Assembly: GCA_910583845.1 (NCBI GenBank)
Contig: CAJUAB010000034.1
Location: 1-33,583, forward strand
Direction: 5' to 3'
Source: an uncultured Acetatifactor sp.
Lineage (GTDB): Bacteria > Bacillota > Clostridia > Lachnospirales > Lachnospiraceae
Length of the DNA stretch: 33,583 bases
Below are positions 15,796 through 23,891 of this stretch, piece by piece. The notes below the pieces were generated by a model, which saw only the letters and a list, made by a program, of their open reading frames with translations, made no database searches and had not been told where the DNA came from. Within the stretch, counting starts at the first letter, position 1. Each line of letters opens with the position of its first letter. The position numbers and the translations under genes are program-made.

Positions 15796-16563
15796 TCAGA
15801 TTCCCATATGCGCAGTCATAAGCACAGCTATGTTCCGTCTCATTTCCAGCTCTTTCTCATGATTTGTGGTGGGCTCTCCCCCTATTTCCCTTATACGGTC
15901 CGGAATATTCCTGCAATATGATCGCGTATAATCCTGGATCGCAGCTTTAACAACGTTTTCCTCCCCAACGCTGATGTTGAAGTATTGCCCGGCAGTGGTT
16001 CCGTCAAGCCAGGTTTCCTTTTCCATGAGCTCCTTGATCTGATCAATTGTCACGCCCTCAGCCAGGTGCTCTTCGTATATTTTCCATATGCCTGCTTCTA
16101 TACGATCCAGATCATCCGCCATTTTCCTCATCTGGTTAGCGTTTCCTTCGCACTCTGTCCATGGCTTATGTATCATAAGAAAAGCATTTGCCGGGATTAT
16201 GGGTTTTTCGTCCGCCACAAAGGGCAGCACGGACGCAATAGACCCGGCCAGGGCATCCACATAGCAATTCTTTTTGCCCGGATACCGCTTTAGCATGTTG
16301 TAGATTGCTATGCCCGCAAATACAGAACCACCACCGGAATTGATATATATATTCAAATCCCTGCCCTCCGCTGCCGTCAGGAAATTCCTGATGGCATCCG
16401 GGTATTGGTCTTCCTGCTGCCAGGCTCCCCACCAATCTGATACAATATCTCCATAAAAGTACAGATCCGCCGTTGTGTCTGTGAGGTTCTTGAACTCATA
16501 GAATTTTCCTGTTGTGGCATGCGCCGCATCCTTACAGGCTATGAACCTTTTAATGTTCGGCAT
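15796..16563 (-). CDS. Head maturation protease, ClpP/S14 type
   Basis: A 255-residue serine protease that removes the capsid scaffold domain during head assembly. The ClpP fold is clear: LNIYINSGGGSVFAGIAIYN at ~70-89 (oxyanion-hole glycines), the nucleophile Ser108 in ALAGSIASVL, and His132 in FLMIHKPW. The helix NANQMRKMADDLDRIEAGIW and the DGTTAGQYF segment follow, as in phage S14 proteases. It sits between portal and capsid, the usual order. Confidence 0.96.
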   Translation of the reverse strand: MPNIKRFIACKDAAHATTGKFYEFKNLTDTTADLYFYGDIVSDWWGAWQQEDQYPDAIRNFLTAAEGRDLNIYINSGGGSVFAGIAIYNMLKRYPGKKNCYVDALAGSIASVLPFVADEKPIIPANAFLMIHKPWTECEGNANQMRKMADDLDRIEAGIWKIYEEHLAEGVTIDQIKELMEKETWLDGTTAGQYFNISVGEENVVKAAIQDYTRSYCRNIPDRIREIGGEPTTNHEKELEMRRNIAVLMTAHMGI

Positions 16564-16578
16564 CCTCTCAGCCTCCTT

Positions 16579-17778
16579 TTATTCTCCGCTGTTTGTCGTA
16601 TCCGGATTACCGTCTGCTCCCACCTGGTAAAGACTTTGATCTCCGGATTTTACGTAGTTCAACGAAACCATTCGCACATCACCGCCATCTACAGGCCCAT
16701 AATACATCAGTTCCCGGTATTCATTGACCGTCAAGGCTCCCCTGTCAAACATATCGCCGCCTACTGCATTCCTGGTCTGCAAAGTCGCGTACTGTAAGAG
16801 ATTGGCCACAAAATCAATGCGATTTCCGTAACCGATTTCCCGGGATGTCAACAGCTTAAATGTGCATTCATAGGACAGCTGAATGGCAATAGGCTCAATG
16901 ACGTTTTCATAAAACGATATCCACTCCTGATCCGTCAGCGTGGACGTCAAAACTTTTTCGTTTACGCCATAATAACGATATATGTTATCACGTAGGAAGT
17001 TTATCTGGCTGACCGGAATGCCGGACGTCCTCTGGGTAATCTCCTTGAACTCCATTGTATTGTCAATAGCCGCCAGGCCTCCGGCGTTGCCTGCGTTCAT
17101 ATAGGCATCCTGAAAGTCTCTCGCCTTTTCCCTCAGTTCATCATCGTCCGCTATATTGTTATATCTCAGATATCCCATAAGGGAGTTGGACCGGTTGACA
17201 ATGTTCTTTATGGTTTCACCAGATGTTTCTATGAGATCCAGGCTCCTCTTTAATTCAATGTCCGGGGATGTTCCCATAAACCTCTTTTTGTTGTATCTGG
17301 CCTTTATATGGATTACATTCTGATAGGGCACAGTATAGGTGTTCCCGTCATATTCCCACCGAAACCGGAAGAGGATGTTATGGCTGTCATCCTCAAAAAT
17401 TCTATAGTTTGACGTGGTTATGGGTTGTATGCTGGTAATCCTGGTAAAATCTTCATTGTAAAAAATCCCGCCGAAAAAATTTGATGTATAGACCAGATCC
17501 ACCGCCACACGGTACAGAAAATCGTATGTGGACAGTTCGGGGCATGGCCGCAGGGAGAGCAGCCGGGCCAGTGAATCATTTTTAATTGTCAGCCCGTTTT
17601 CATCTTTTCTGGTCACCTGGGGTTTTAACTTTCCCACGTTCCTGCCAATAGCGTCCGCAACAGCACCCACAATATCATTATCCCGCAGAGAACCCGTTGG
17701 CATATACTCTCCACGACTCAGCATGACCGGCCTGTATCTTGCTCTGTGAGAATTAAAAAAATTGGCTATTATTCCCAT
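16579..17778 (-). CDS. Portal protein (HK97 family)
   Basis: A 399-residue dodecameric ring through which DNA is packaged. Family motifs are LSTYDFLYRVAVDLVYTSNF in the N-terminal half, YQNVIHIKARYN, the clip/stem region ETSGETIKNIVNRSNSLMG, SQINFLRDNIYRYYGVNEK near ~255-275 and the late NEYRELMYYGPVDGGD, typical of Phage_portal HK97-type proteins. ATG 17778 is chosen because GGGAGG lies 8 nt upstream; the earlier GTG at 17787 overlaps that site. A stable hairpin (17803-17835) precedes the ribosome site. Confidence 0.95.
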   Translation of the reverse strand: MGIIANFFNSHRARYRPVMLSRGEYMPTGSLRDNDIVGAVADAIGRNVGKLKPQVTRKDENGLTIKNDSLARLLSLRPCPELSTYDFLYRVAVDLVYTSNFFGGIFYNEDFTRITSIQPITTSNYRIFEDDSHNILFRFRWEYDGNTYTVPYQNVIHIKARYNKKRFMGTSPDIELKRSLDLIETSGETIKNIVNRSNSLMGYLRYNNIADDDELREKARDFQDAYMNAGNAGGLAAIDNTMEFKEITQRTSGIPVSQINFLRDNIYRYYGVNEKVLTSTLTDQEWISFYENVIEPIAIQLSYECTFKLLTSREIGYGNRIDFVANLLQYATLQTRNAVGGDMFDRGALTVNEYRELMYYGPVDGGDVRMVSLNYVKSGDQSLYQVGADGNPDTTNSGE

Positions 17779-17802
17779 GGTTATCACCTCCCTTCACGCA
17801 GA

Positions 17803-17835
17803 AATAGGCACAGGGGAAATGCCCTTGTGCCTATT
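17803..17835 (-). terminator. Hairpin between large terminase and portal genes
   Basis: AATAGGCACA pairs perfectly with TGTGCCTATT, extended by four pairs (one G-U) around a 5-nt loop. On minus it is preceded by T6 and the 19-bp repeat, and followed by TCTGCG with no T-tract. It may be an RNA-stabilising or partial termination element separating packaging genes from capsid genes. Confidence 0.55.
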
Positions 17836-17845
17836 GTAGAAAAAA

Positions 17846-17864
17846 TTGTGTTCAAATTCTGACC
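17846..17864 (-). repeat. Copy 2 of the dispersed 19-bp repeat
   Basis: Identical to 3644-3662. On minus it lies 7 bp after the large terminase stop and before a hairpin leader to the portal gene. Confidence 0.8.
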
Positions 17865-17871
17865 CTCTTCT

Positions 17872-19554
17872 CTATCCAGTTTTTTCTTCCCCTCCCTTCT
17901 TGATATTCAACAGTTTTTTCCCAATCTCTGCAAAATATTTGTCTTTTACTGTGAGGGCATCAAAGAGAGCTACCGCTCCATCTATTCTCAATCGGCTTTC
18001 CAGCTTTTTGGGGGTTAATCTGCCGTCTGAAAGATTAATGTCCACCGCAACATTTAACAAATGAGAAGCTAAAAGCCCATTATCCCCTATATCATACTTA
18101 CCCTCTTTCAAGTCCCCCTCAAAATCCCGCAGTATCGGCGTGAGGTTCGGTCCCTGTTTTACGCTGTCGACATTAAAGCCACTTTGCTCCAGTTCATCCG
18201 TTAGGTTGGACGCCATCCATCTGTCATAACCTATCTTTAGTGGACGAATTTTATAGATTTTTACCAAATCAATAAAGAATCTGTATACATCCTTATAGTC
18301 TACTTTACCTTCCCCTGATATTTTCAAGAATCCCCGCTCTCTGTACATTGCGTAGGGTACTTTATCTTCGTCTATAGCAATTTCAAATCGATCTTTACAC
18401 ATAAAAAATATTGTTATCACATAGTTTTTCCCATCATTGTGTATTACCAGGGAAACGGCGGTTAAATCTGTGGTGTTTGAGAGATCAACTCCGGCCACAC
18501 AATAGCAGCCTCGGAATTCTTCCAGCATAAGGTGATGGTCATTGATTGCCCTTTGCACATCCATATAGTCCAGCCACGCCGTGGAATTGCTTTGTTTTAT
18601 GTTACAGTATTTCATCAGAAATTCCGCTTTTTTTGACAAAGACTTCTTCGCTATGGCAATCTGCTCGTTATAGAATGACACAAACACGGATACGCCCAGA
18701 TTGGGGTTGCTCTTTTTTAATTCTTCCAGATCATTCCACTTTTCCGGATTATCAATCATGTATATAAATGGCAAAAGTCTGCTTTCTTCGGAATTTCCTT
18801 TCAGCACGGCAGTCGACCTTCTCATAAGTTCATCGTAAATGCCGTCATTAACCTTTCCCGATGTGGATAAAGATAACAAAAGGGGCTGACGGCGAGCACC
18901 TACAGCGGAGGCCATGACTTCGTATTGATCAATGCCTCTCTGTCCCTCCCAGGCTTCCATTTCATCGTTTATAACCATTTGTGGATTAAAGCCGTCAGAC
19001 TTTTTTGAGTTGAACGCAATTTTCTTTACACTAGTGTTGAACTCCTTAATATATATATCGCTCCGGCGTTTCCTTGTGATACCTTTGAGTTCATCATCTG
19101 ACTGGGTAATTTGATAAAATGCGTCATATACCAGATCTGCCTGATCCAGCTTGGGGGCAAGGAAATATATCTTTGTGCCATACTCGCCGTCTAAATATGC
19201 CATGTATGCCGCTATTGCGGCAGCAAACAATGTTTTCCCATTCTTTCGGGCAACAACAATAAAAACCTCTCTGAACTGCCTATAACCTGTCTCTTTGTCT
19301 ATAATTCCGAATATGGCGCTTGTAATAGCTTTCTGCCACAATTCAAGTTTTAATAAATCGTTCCGTCCCTCAGAATGATGGCAGAAGTTTTCAATAAATT
19401 TTATAGCCTTGTCGGCCTTTTCTTCATCAAAATCCCACTTACCACCTTTTATCCCATCTGTAAGAATTTCATAGATAGTCCTAACCCATTTTCCCACTGT
19501 CACGGTGCCGCTCAGTATAGCGCTCCAATACTGGAATATAAAATTATTATCCAT
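17872..19554 (-). CDS. terL: Terminase large subunit
   Basis: The 560-residue packaging motor and nuclease. The N-terminal ATPase has a Walker A variant VARKNGKT at ~101-108 and Walker B MVINDEME at ~193-200. The C-terminal RNase H-like nuclease has the metal-binding Asp in VAGVDLSNTTD (~357), and IGYDRWMASNL and YDIGDNGLLASHLLN further along. This is the Terminase_1 / phiETA-type family found with P27 small subunits. It overlaps the small subunit by 8 bp. Confidence 0.97.
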   Translation of the reverse strand: MDNNFIFQYWSAILSGTVTVGKWVRTIYEILTDGIKGGKWDFDEEKADKAIKFIENFCHHSEGRNDLLKLELWQKAITSAIFGIIDKETGYRQFREVFIVVARKNGKTLFAAAIAAYMAYLDGEYGTKIYFLAPKLDQADLVYDAFYQITQSDDELKGITRKRRSDIYIKEFNTSVKKIAFNSKKSDGFNPQMVINDEMEAWEGQRGIDQYEVMASAVGARRQPLLLSLSTSGKVNDGIYDELMRRSTAVLKGNSEESRLLPFIYMIDNPEKWNDLEELKKSNPNLGVSVFVSFYNEQIAIAKKSLSKKAEFLMKYCNIKQSNSTAWLDYMDVQRAINDHHLMLEEFRGCYCVAGVDLSNTTDLTAVSLVIHNDGKNYVITIFFMCKDRFEIAIDEDKVPYAMYRERGFLKISGEGKVDYKDVYRFFIDLVKIYKIRPLKIGYDRWMASNLTDELEQSGFNVDSVKQGPNLTPILRDFEGDLKEGKYDIGDNGLLASHLLNVAVDINLSDGRLTPKKLESRLRIDGAVALFDALTVKDKYFAEIGKKLLNIKKGGEEKTG

Positions 19555-20005
19555 TTCTTAGCTCCATTAATCTGCTTATATTCTTCTTTTCCTTTGGCGG
19601 CAGATATTCAATAAGTGAATGAATAATTGCCGTATACTGACGTGAATATTTTTCGTAGATCGTTGCAGACGGGTGGGCTTTTACGAACTTCTGAGCGGCA
19701 TTTACTGTCTCTGTTGTGAGCCCTTCCTTTTTCAACTCTTCTTTGGCCTGGAAGCATGCCACTTTCAGGAAAGCAGCTTCCTCAATCAATGAATTTACAA
19801 GATTTTTCTTGTCCTCGTCATCTATTCCGGCAAACATTGGTTTTAAGAAATCTATCTCTTTGTTTATTCGCGCAGGTGTGATTTTGTTTGCTCTTCTCCT
19901 GGTTTTCACGTTGGAAATATTTCTATTTTCATCCAAATTTTCTGCGGTTTTTACCATTTCATTTTCTCCTGACTTACTTAAGGAAGCCTTGCTTTTCTTA
20001 TTCAC
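19547..20005 (-). CDS. terS: Terminase small subunit, P27 family
   Basis: A 152-residue DNA-recognition subunit. A basic N-terminus (NKKSKASLSKSGENEMVK, then RRRANKITPARINKEIDFLK) is followed by helical EEAAFLKVACFQAKEELKKE and the family signature TTETVNAAQKFVKAHPSA with YEKYSRQYTAIIHSLIEYLP. Translation starts at GTG 20005, 6 nt after GGGGGG; the nearer ATG is out of frame. It is placed directly before the large subunit and after HNH, a very common order. Confidence 0.93.
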   Translation of the reverse strand: MNKKSKASLSKSGENEMVKTAENLDENRNISNVKTRRRANKITPARINKEIDFLKPMFAGIDDEDKKNLVNSLIEEAAFLKVACFQAKEELKKEGLTTETVNAAQKFVKAHPSATIYEKYSRQYTAIIHSLIEYLPPKEKKNISRLMELRNG

Positions 20006-20007
20006 AT

Positions 20008-20421
20008 TTATCCCCCCTCATATGTGCGCGACCTTTCAGCGTTTTTTGTAGGTATCTCCCTCGGTTCTTTGGCGGCGGGGTATTTGCACCCCACCGGGGG
20101 GAGTGGACTGCTGATCGGTGGTAATAGATTCCCATTCGAATCAAAGCGGTAACGCTCTTGCCCTTTACTTTTATGCTCTTTGTTGTGGCAATCCTCGCAA
20201 ACATATTCCAGGTTGTTTATATTCAGAGTAATGTTTGGGTCATTGATATTGTTTGGTGTTATATGTTTTTTGTGATGAACTATATAACCTGGTTTGTGTA
20301 GCCCTGCTGCCAGACAGCGCTCACATAGACCGTTACTTCTGATAATGACAACTTTTCTTACACGCCTCCATGCATCTGATCTATAGAAATCCTTTGCATA
20401 CTCTTTCAACTGTTTTACCAT
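20008..20421 (-). CDS. HNH endonuclease (packaging-associated)
   Basis: A 137-residue HNH nuclease. Two CxxC pairs for zinc (CERC near residue 33 and CEDC near 77) bracket the active site: IVHHKKHITP (first His pair), the Asn-rich NNINDPNITLNINNLEYV and the final His in CHNKEHKSK. HNH proteins next to terminases assist DNA cleavage at packaging. The C-terminal ~50 residues are Arg/Pro-rich. GGGAGG directly abuts ATG 20421, so the TTG at 20409 (reading KEYAKDFYRSDAW next) is an alternative start. Confidence 0.92.
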   Translation of the reverse strand: MVKQLKEYAKDFYRSDAWRRVRKVVIIRSNGLCERCLAAGLHKPGYIVHHKKHITPNNINDPNITLNINNLEYVCEDCHNKEHKSKGQERYRFDSNGNLLPPISSPLPPVGCKYPAAKEPREIPTKNAERSRTYEGG

Positions 20422-20438
20422 CCTCCCATATCAAATAA

Positions 20439-20469
20439 GGGCTTACAGATATTTCCACCCCGTAAGCCC
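20439..20469 (-). terminator. Hairpin upstream of HNH/terminase genes
   Basis: GGGCTTAC pairs with GTAAGCCC over a 15-nt loop and is followed on minus by TTATTT. It sits between the activator gene and the packaging genes, where a late promoter and an early terminator would be expected, and just after a copy of the dispersed repeat. Confidence 0.5.
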
Positions 20470-20488
20470 ATGTTAATACAATTCTGTT

Positions 20489-20509
20489 TTATATTCTGAC
20501 CCGTTTACC
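20489..20509 (-). repeat. Diverged copy 3 of the dispersed repeat
   Basis: ATTCTGACCCGTTTACC here matches ATTCTGACCTGTTTACT of copy 1 (3653-3670), continuing the similarity beyond the 19-bp core. It lies just after the stop of the likely activator gene, again followed by a hairpin. Confidence 0.65.
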
Positions 20510-20523
20510 CTGCTGGCGCCCGG

Positions 20524-20868
20524 CTACCTTGTGTCCTCCATTCCTTTCCCACCCGGCAACATATCCATTGCCTGGGCAACCCGTGTTATAAACTCTGTCC
20601 GGTACTCGTAGAATTGACGGCGACCACATAATATACCCGTTATGTATTCGTACGGCATATTGAACACAATACTCTTATAGATTCTGTCCTGCATACCCCG
20701 CCTGGCCTGGATGCTGTCAATATTCTGGCAGGACGCACACAATGCACCATCAACTACAGCAGCGGCCATAATATCAAACGTACTGGCCCTCCCGGCCTTT
20801 ATCCTCTTTTTCCGCGCCTCATTGCCTTGTATGATACTCCTGGCTACTGTTTTTATATCGGCATCCAT
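20524..20868 (-). CDS. Putative late-gene activator (ArpU/RinA/DUF722-like)
   Basis: A 114-residue basic helical protein. The C-terminal NMPYEYITGILCGRRQFYEY, then RTEFITRVAQAM, resembles the helix-turn-helix end of small phage late activators, where an (I/L)P-CSRR-FY-(L/Y)RR-F pattern precedes the terminase genes. Its location, last early gene before HNH/TerS/TerL, fits that role. ATG 20868 is preferred over TTG 20883 because GGAAG lies 8 nt before it. The family match is from memory of the motif and is moderate. Confidence 0.5.
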   Translation of the reverse strand: MDADIKTVARSIIQGNEARKKRIKAGRASTFDIMAAAVVDGALCASCQNIDSIQARRGMQDRIYKSIVFNMPYEYITGILCGRRQFYEYRTEFITRVAQAMDMLPGGKGMEDTR

Positions 20869-20891
20869 CTTTCCCACTTCCAACCCTCTCT

Positions 20892-21368
20892 TTATTCCTC
20901 GTAGGTCTTTTTCTGTGTTTCGGTACGCTCCACCTTTACGCTTCCCTTTGGGGCCTTGGAAACCTTTGCCTTTATTCCCTGCCCTATGTCAATCGTAATT
21001 CCTTTCATTGCCATGGATTCTATGGCATCCACAGAACGGAACATAATATTTATTACATCCTGATCTATGGGCTTTTCTGCCGGGAGTCCGAATAGCTCTT
21101 CGATTCTGCTTTTGGCATTCTGGGCCCGTTCCTTGCTTTTTGTATATTCCTTGGCCGCCTCACACGAACACTTGCATGTTACTGCCTCGTTTACATCATC
21201 CTGGTTCCATCCCATTACGGTATGAACAACACCGCCCTGGCCGCAGAATCGGCAATATCCTGTCTGGCTCTCCAGACCCTCCGGCATCTCCCGATTCTCT
21301 TCCGCTTCCATCTCCCTTAATTCATCTTCCGGTATCTCATATCCGCCGTCTGTCTTCCTCCTGCCCAT
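20892..21368 (-). CDS. Cys-rich (zinc-binding) phage protein, unknown function
   Basis: A 158-residue protein with an acidic N-terminus (DELREMEAEENREMPEGLES), a likely zinc site formed by CRFCGQ (~39) and CKCSC (~66), and a helical segment EYTKSKERAQNAKSRIEELF. The C-terminal part, MKGITIDIGQGIKAKVSKAP, is beta-rich. Similar Cys-pair proteins occur in early-to-late junctions of clostridial phages, but I cannot name a function. The ribosome site AAAGGAG precedes ATG 21368. Confidence 0.8.
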   Translation of the reverse strand: MGRRKTDGGYEIPEDELREMEAEENREMPEGLESQTGYCRFCGQGGVVHTVMGWNQDDVNEAVTCKCSCEAAKEYTKSKERAQNAKSRIEELFGLPAEKPIDQDVINIMFRSVDAIESMAMKGITIDIGQGIKAKVSKAPKGSVKVERTETQKKTYEE

Positions 21369-21374
21369 GCTTTT

Positions 21375-22115
21375 TTACTCCTTTCCGGCATAATAGGCGT
21401 CTATGGCAACAGATAACACCGCCGCAGACTGTTTTATGTCCAATTCCCTGCCCTTTACTAACAGAGACAGATTCTTATTAATTGTCTCCAGCGTATCCTC
21501 CATGGTGCTGTTCTTTAATGGGACTCCGTTAGCGAGATCCATAATAGCCTTTGTTATCGGCCTCTTGAAATCTTCTTGGACCATTGCCATATTCTCTGAT
21601 ATAATCTTTTCCGCCTTTGTGGGCCTGTGGTGATCGCATCTCTGGCAATGCGGCCAGGTAAACAGCCTGCTATGCATTTTTACCCCATCGCATCTCCCGT
21701 CAATCCATGGAGCCTTTATACAGTCACACAATGGCAACCTTCCGGACCAGGACTCATTTAGATAGTCCAATATCTCTTCTATCGCTTCCTGGGCAGAATA
21801 GCAAACTACTGTTTTGTTTCCCTGCCGCTCCAGCAGGGCCATGTAGGCATCCTGCTCCCTGGTGACTCTATTCCTCCCATACTTCAATTCAATATACAGG
21901 GCGTGGAAATCTCCGGACGGAACGGGCAGACACACGTCCGGCACCCCCTTTTTAAGCCCTGCTGCCTTTAACAGACCACCATTGGTCCGCTTGCCCTCGT
22001 TTGGGACATGATACATCAGCGCAAGGGCCGGTACAATGCCCGCTATCCTTTCAGCCCACTGGAAAAGGCTGATCTGCTCCGTGGTTTCGCTTTTCTTCAT
22101 GTTCTGCATATACAT
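21375..22115 (-). CDS. VRR-NUC domain nuclease with C-terminal extension
   Basis: A PD-(D/E)XK nuclease of the VRR-NUC type, linked to phage replication and Holliday-junction or flap processing. The N-terminal ~120 residues carry the full core: YHVPNEGKR (Asn/Glu), LKKGVPDVCLP with Asp60, and YIELKYGRNRVTREQ with Glu76 and Lys78. Unlike the usual ~100-150 residue phage VRR-NUC proteins, this one continues for about 120 residues with a Cys/His segment (CDCIKAPWIDGRCDGV, then WPHCQRCDHHRP) that may bind zinc, and a helical tail. This suggests a fusion with a second small protein. Confidence 0.88.
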   Translation of the reverse strand: MYMQNMKKSETTEQISLFQWAERIAGIVPALALMYHVPNEGKRTNGGLLKAAGLKKGVPDVCLPVPSGDFHALYIELKYGRNRVTREQDAYMALLERQGNKTVVCYSAQEAIEEILDYLNESWSGRLPLCDCIKAPWIDGRCDGVKMHSRLFTWPHCQRCDHHRPTKAEKIISENMAMVQEDFKRPITKAIMDLANGVPLKNSTMEDTLETINKNLSLLVKGRELDIKQSAAVLSVAIDAYYAGKE

Positions 22116-22120
22116 GGCTC

Positions 22121-23047
22121 CTATCCCTCCTCTATGGCATATTCGCGCTTGCGGCGTTTGCAGTCTTCAAGCATCCGCCCCAGAATGCCTACTTCCTCTT
22201 CGCTCAAATATATATAATATTTCTCCAGCATTTTAAGAGCGTGAAGTTTCCCGGCGTTCTGTCTCTCTTCCTCGGCGGTGTCCGTGTCAGAGATTTCCGG
22301 AGTCTTTAATTCCTCCTTCTTATCTTTTTTATTTTTTTCTGTCTGCTGCCTGATCTCATCGCATTTCACGTCCTGCCCTGCTGCCGCCCGGGCCGCAATC
22401 TCTTCCTGCTTATCTTCTGGAAGACTGCTGGCCGCATAGGCAGCAGTAGTTTTCAGGTTGCCCTTTGCAAATTCCTCTTTTACGGATTCCACGGCATTGT
22501 TATCTATGGCCTGTAACTGTTTGATCTTCTCTGGAGGTTCTTTCAATATTTCTGCCACGTATTCACGGATACGCTCTCCATGATCCAAAACAATAGCCTT
22601 TTCCTTTTTTGCCTGGGTCAACACCTCTTTCCACTGTCTTGCCTGATTCATGATATCGAAGTCTGTCATTTTGCGGTTAAATGTGTTGCCGATCAGGATG
22701 GCCATTCTGAACTCGATCATGGATTGAATCTTATAGCGGCAGGGAATCATCCTAAATTCCTCATGGCCCTCTGCCACCAGTATTTCTATGGCGGCAAGCC
22801 GACGGTGTCCGGAAGAAAGCAGGTATTTCCCATCTACCAATCCCAGAACAAGCGGTTCCTGCAATCCGCCCAGTAGAATACCCGTTGCCAGTTCCTGCAA
22901 TTCCTCCATGGTGTAGCAATTGTGCTCCGTTTTTACAATCTCCATATATTCCAAGATGATTTCCCTGAAGCCTGCTGCCGTTCCCTGATTTATCTGCTCT
23001 CTGGTCTTCTCATTCATGAGATCCAGAATATTGAATTTACTCGCCAT
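22121..23047 (-). CDS. parB: ParB-like partition / nuclease-fold protein
   Basis: A 308-residue ParB/RepB/Spo0J family protein. The N-terminal ParB domain contains LQEPLVLGLVDGKYLLSSGH with the hallmark SGHRRLAAIEIL. The central helical part (FDIMNQARQWKEVLTQAKKE, then IREYVAEILKEPPEKIKQLQ) supplies the helix-turn-helix that binds parS-like sites, and the C-terminal third is charged. The start overlaps the end of the ParA gene by 11 bp, a classical par operon arrangement. It would bind a centromere site and load onto ParA for segregation of an extrachromosomal genome. Confidence 0.92.
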   Translation of the reverse strand: MASKFNILDLMNEKTREQINQGTAAGFREIILEYMEIVKTEHNCYTMEELQELATGILLGGLQEPLVLGLVDGKYLLSSGHRRLAAIEILVAEGHEEFRMIPCRYKIQSMIEFRMAILIGNTFNRKMTDFDIMNQARQWKEVLTQAKKEKAIVLDHGERIREYVAEILKEPPEKIKQLQAIDNNAVESVKEEFAKGNLKTTAAYAASSLPEDKQEEIAARAAAGQDVKCDEIRQQTEKNKKDKKEELKTPEISDTDTAEEERQNAGKLHALKMLEKYYIYLSEEEVGILGRMLEDCKRRKREYAIEEG

Positions 23048-23873
23048 GCCGCCGGTCCTCCTTCTTTACGATGGTATCAATGTGCCCATAGATATTGACA
23101 TACTCCCGGACAAATGCCTTATAGTCCTGGGCTATGCCAGAACGGGGACTGTAACGGCCTGGAGACATTTTATAGATTGTCGCGTCCTTGGCTTTCCTGG
23201 AATGACGGATTTTTGTTTTAAAAACCGGAACTCCTGATTTACACCGGAGCCATAATTCCGCTGCCTCTGCTGTTTCGGTTTTTTCATAATCTGTGATCAG
23301 GCACCCGGCCAACCTGGCACTGGGGTTTAACGCACGTATATTGTTGATCTGCTCTGTCAGTTCCTCCAACCCATCCAGGCTGTAGGAATCCAACCACACC
23401 GGGATTATAATTTCATCTGTCGCCACCATGGCGTTTATGACGTTCATTCCCAGATCCGGCGGGTTATCTATAATGCAGTAATCATATAAATGTGCAATCT
23501 CCGCCAGTGCGCGTCTATAACGCTCATGCTGTGCATACCCTGAATCCGCCTTTATCTCCAGTTCAGCCAACTCCATGAAATAATTACACGGTATCAGATC
23601 CAGACTTTCCACGATTCTCCGTATGATCACAGGTTCCTTGTGGTTTATTACAGTACCTGTTTTCAGGATACGACATGCTCCCGCCTCCGAATCTGTAGAA
23701 TACAGACCGTAAAGCCTGGACGCATTGCCCTGCTTGTCGTTGTCAAATAACAGTACCTTGCTGCTATGGCGTTTCATTTTCTGATCCGCAGACGCAAGGG
23801 ATTCCGCCAGGGATACGGCCGTGGTTGTCTTCCCGACACCCCCTTTTAGATTGATGATTGATATGATTTTCAT
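23037..23873 (-). CDS. parA: ParA/Soj-type partition ATPase
   Basis: A 278-residue deviant-Walker ATPase. MKIISIINLKGGVGKTTTAV holds the signature KGGVGKTT at ~10-17. The A' motif region follows as VLLFDNDKQGNASRLYG, and Walker B is YDYCIIDNPPDLG near 132-144. It lacks the N-terminal HTH of P1-type ParA, so it is the short Soj/type Ib form. Together with ParB it segregates low-copy replicons. The 18-bp gap to the rep gene suggests a rep-parA-parB operon. Confidence 0.95.
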   Translation of the reverse strand: MKIISIINLKGGVGKTTTAVSLAESLASADQKMKRHSSKVLLFDNDKQGNASRLYGLYSTDSEAGACRILKTGTVINHKEPVIIRRIVESLDLIPCNYFMELAELEIKADSGYAQHERYRRALAEIAHLYDYCIIDNPPDLGMNVINAMVATDEIIIPVWLDSYSLDGLEELTEQINNIRALNPSARLAGCLITDYEKTETAEAAELWLRCKSGVPVFKTKIRHSRKAKDATIYKMSPGRYSPRSGIAQDYKAFVREYVNIYGHIDTIVKKEDRRHGE

Positions 23874-23891
23874 GTCCTATAACCTCCATTC

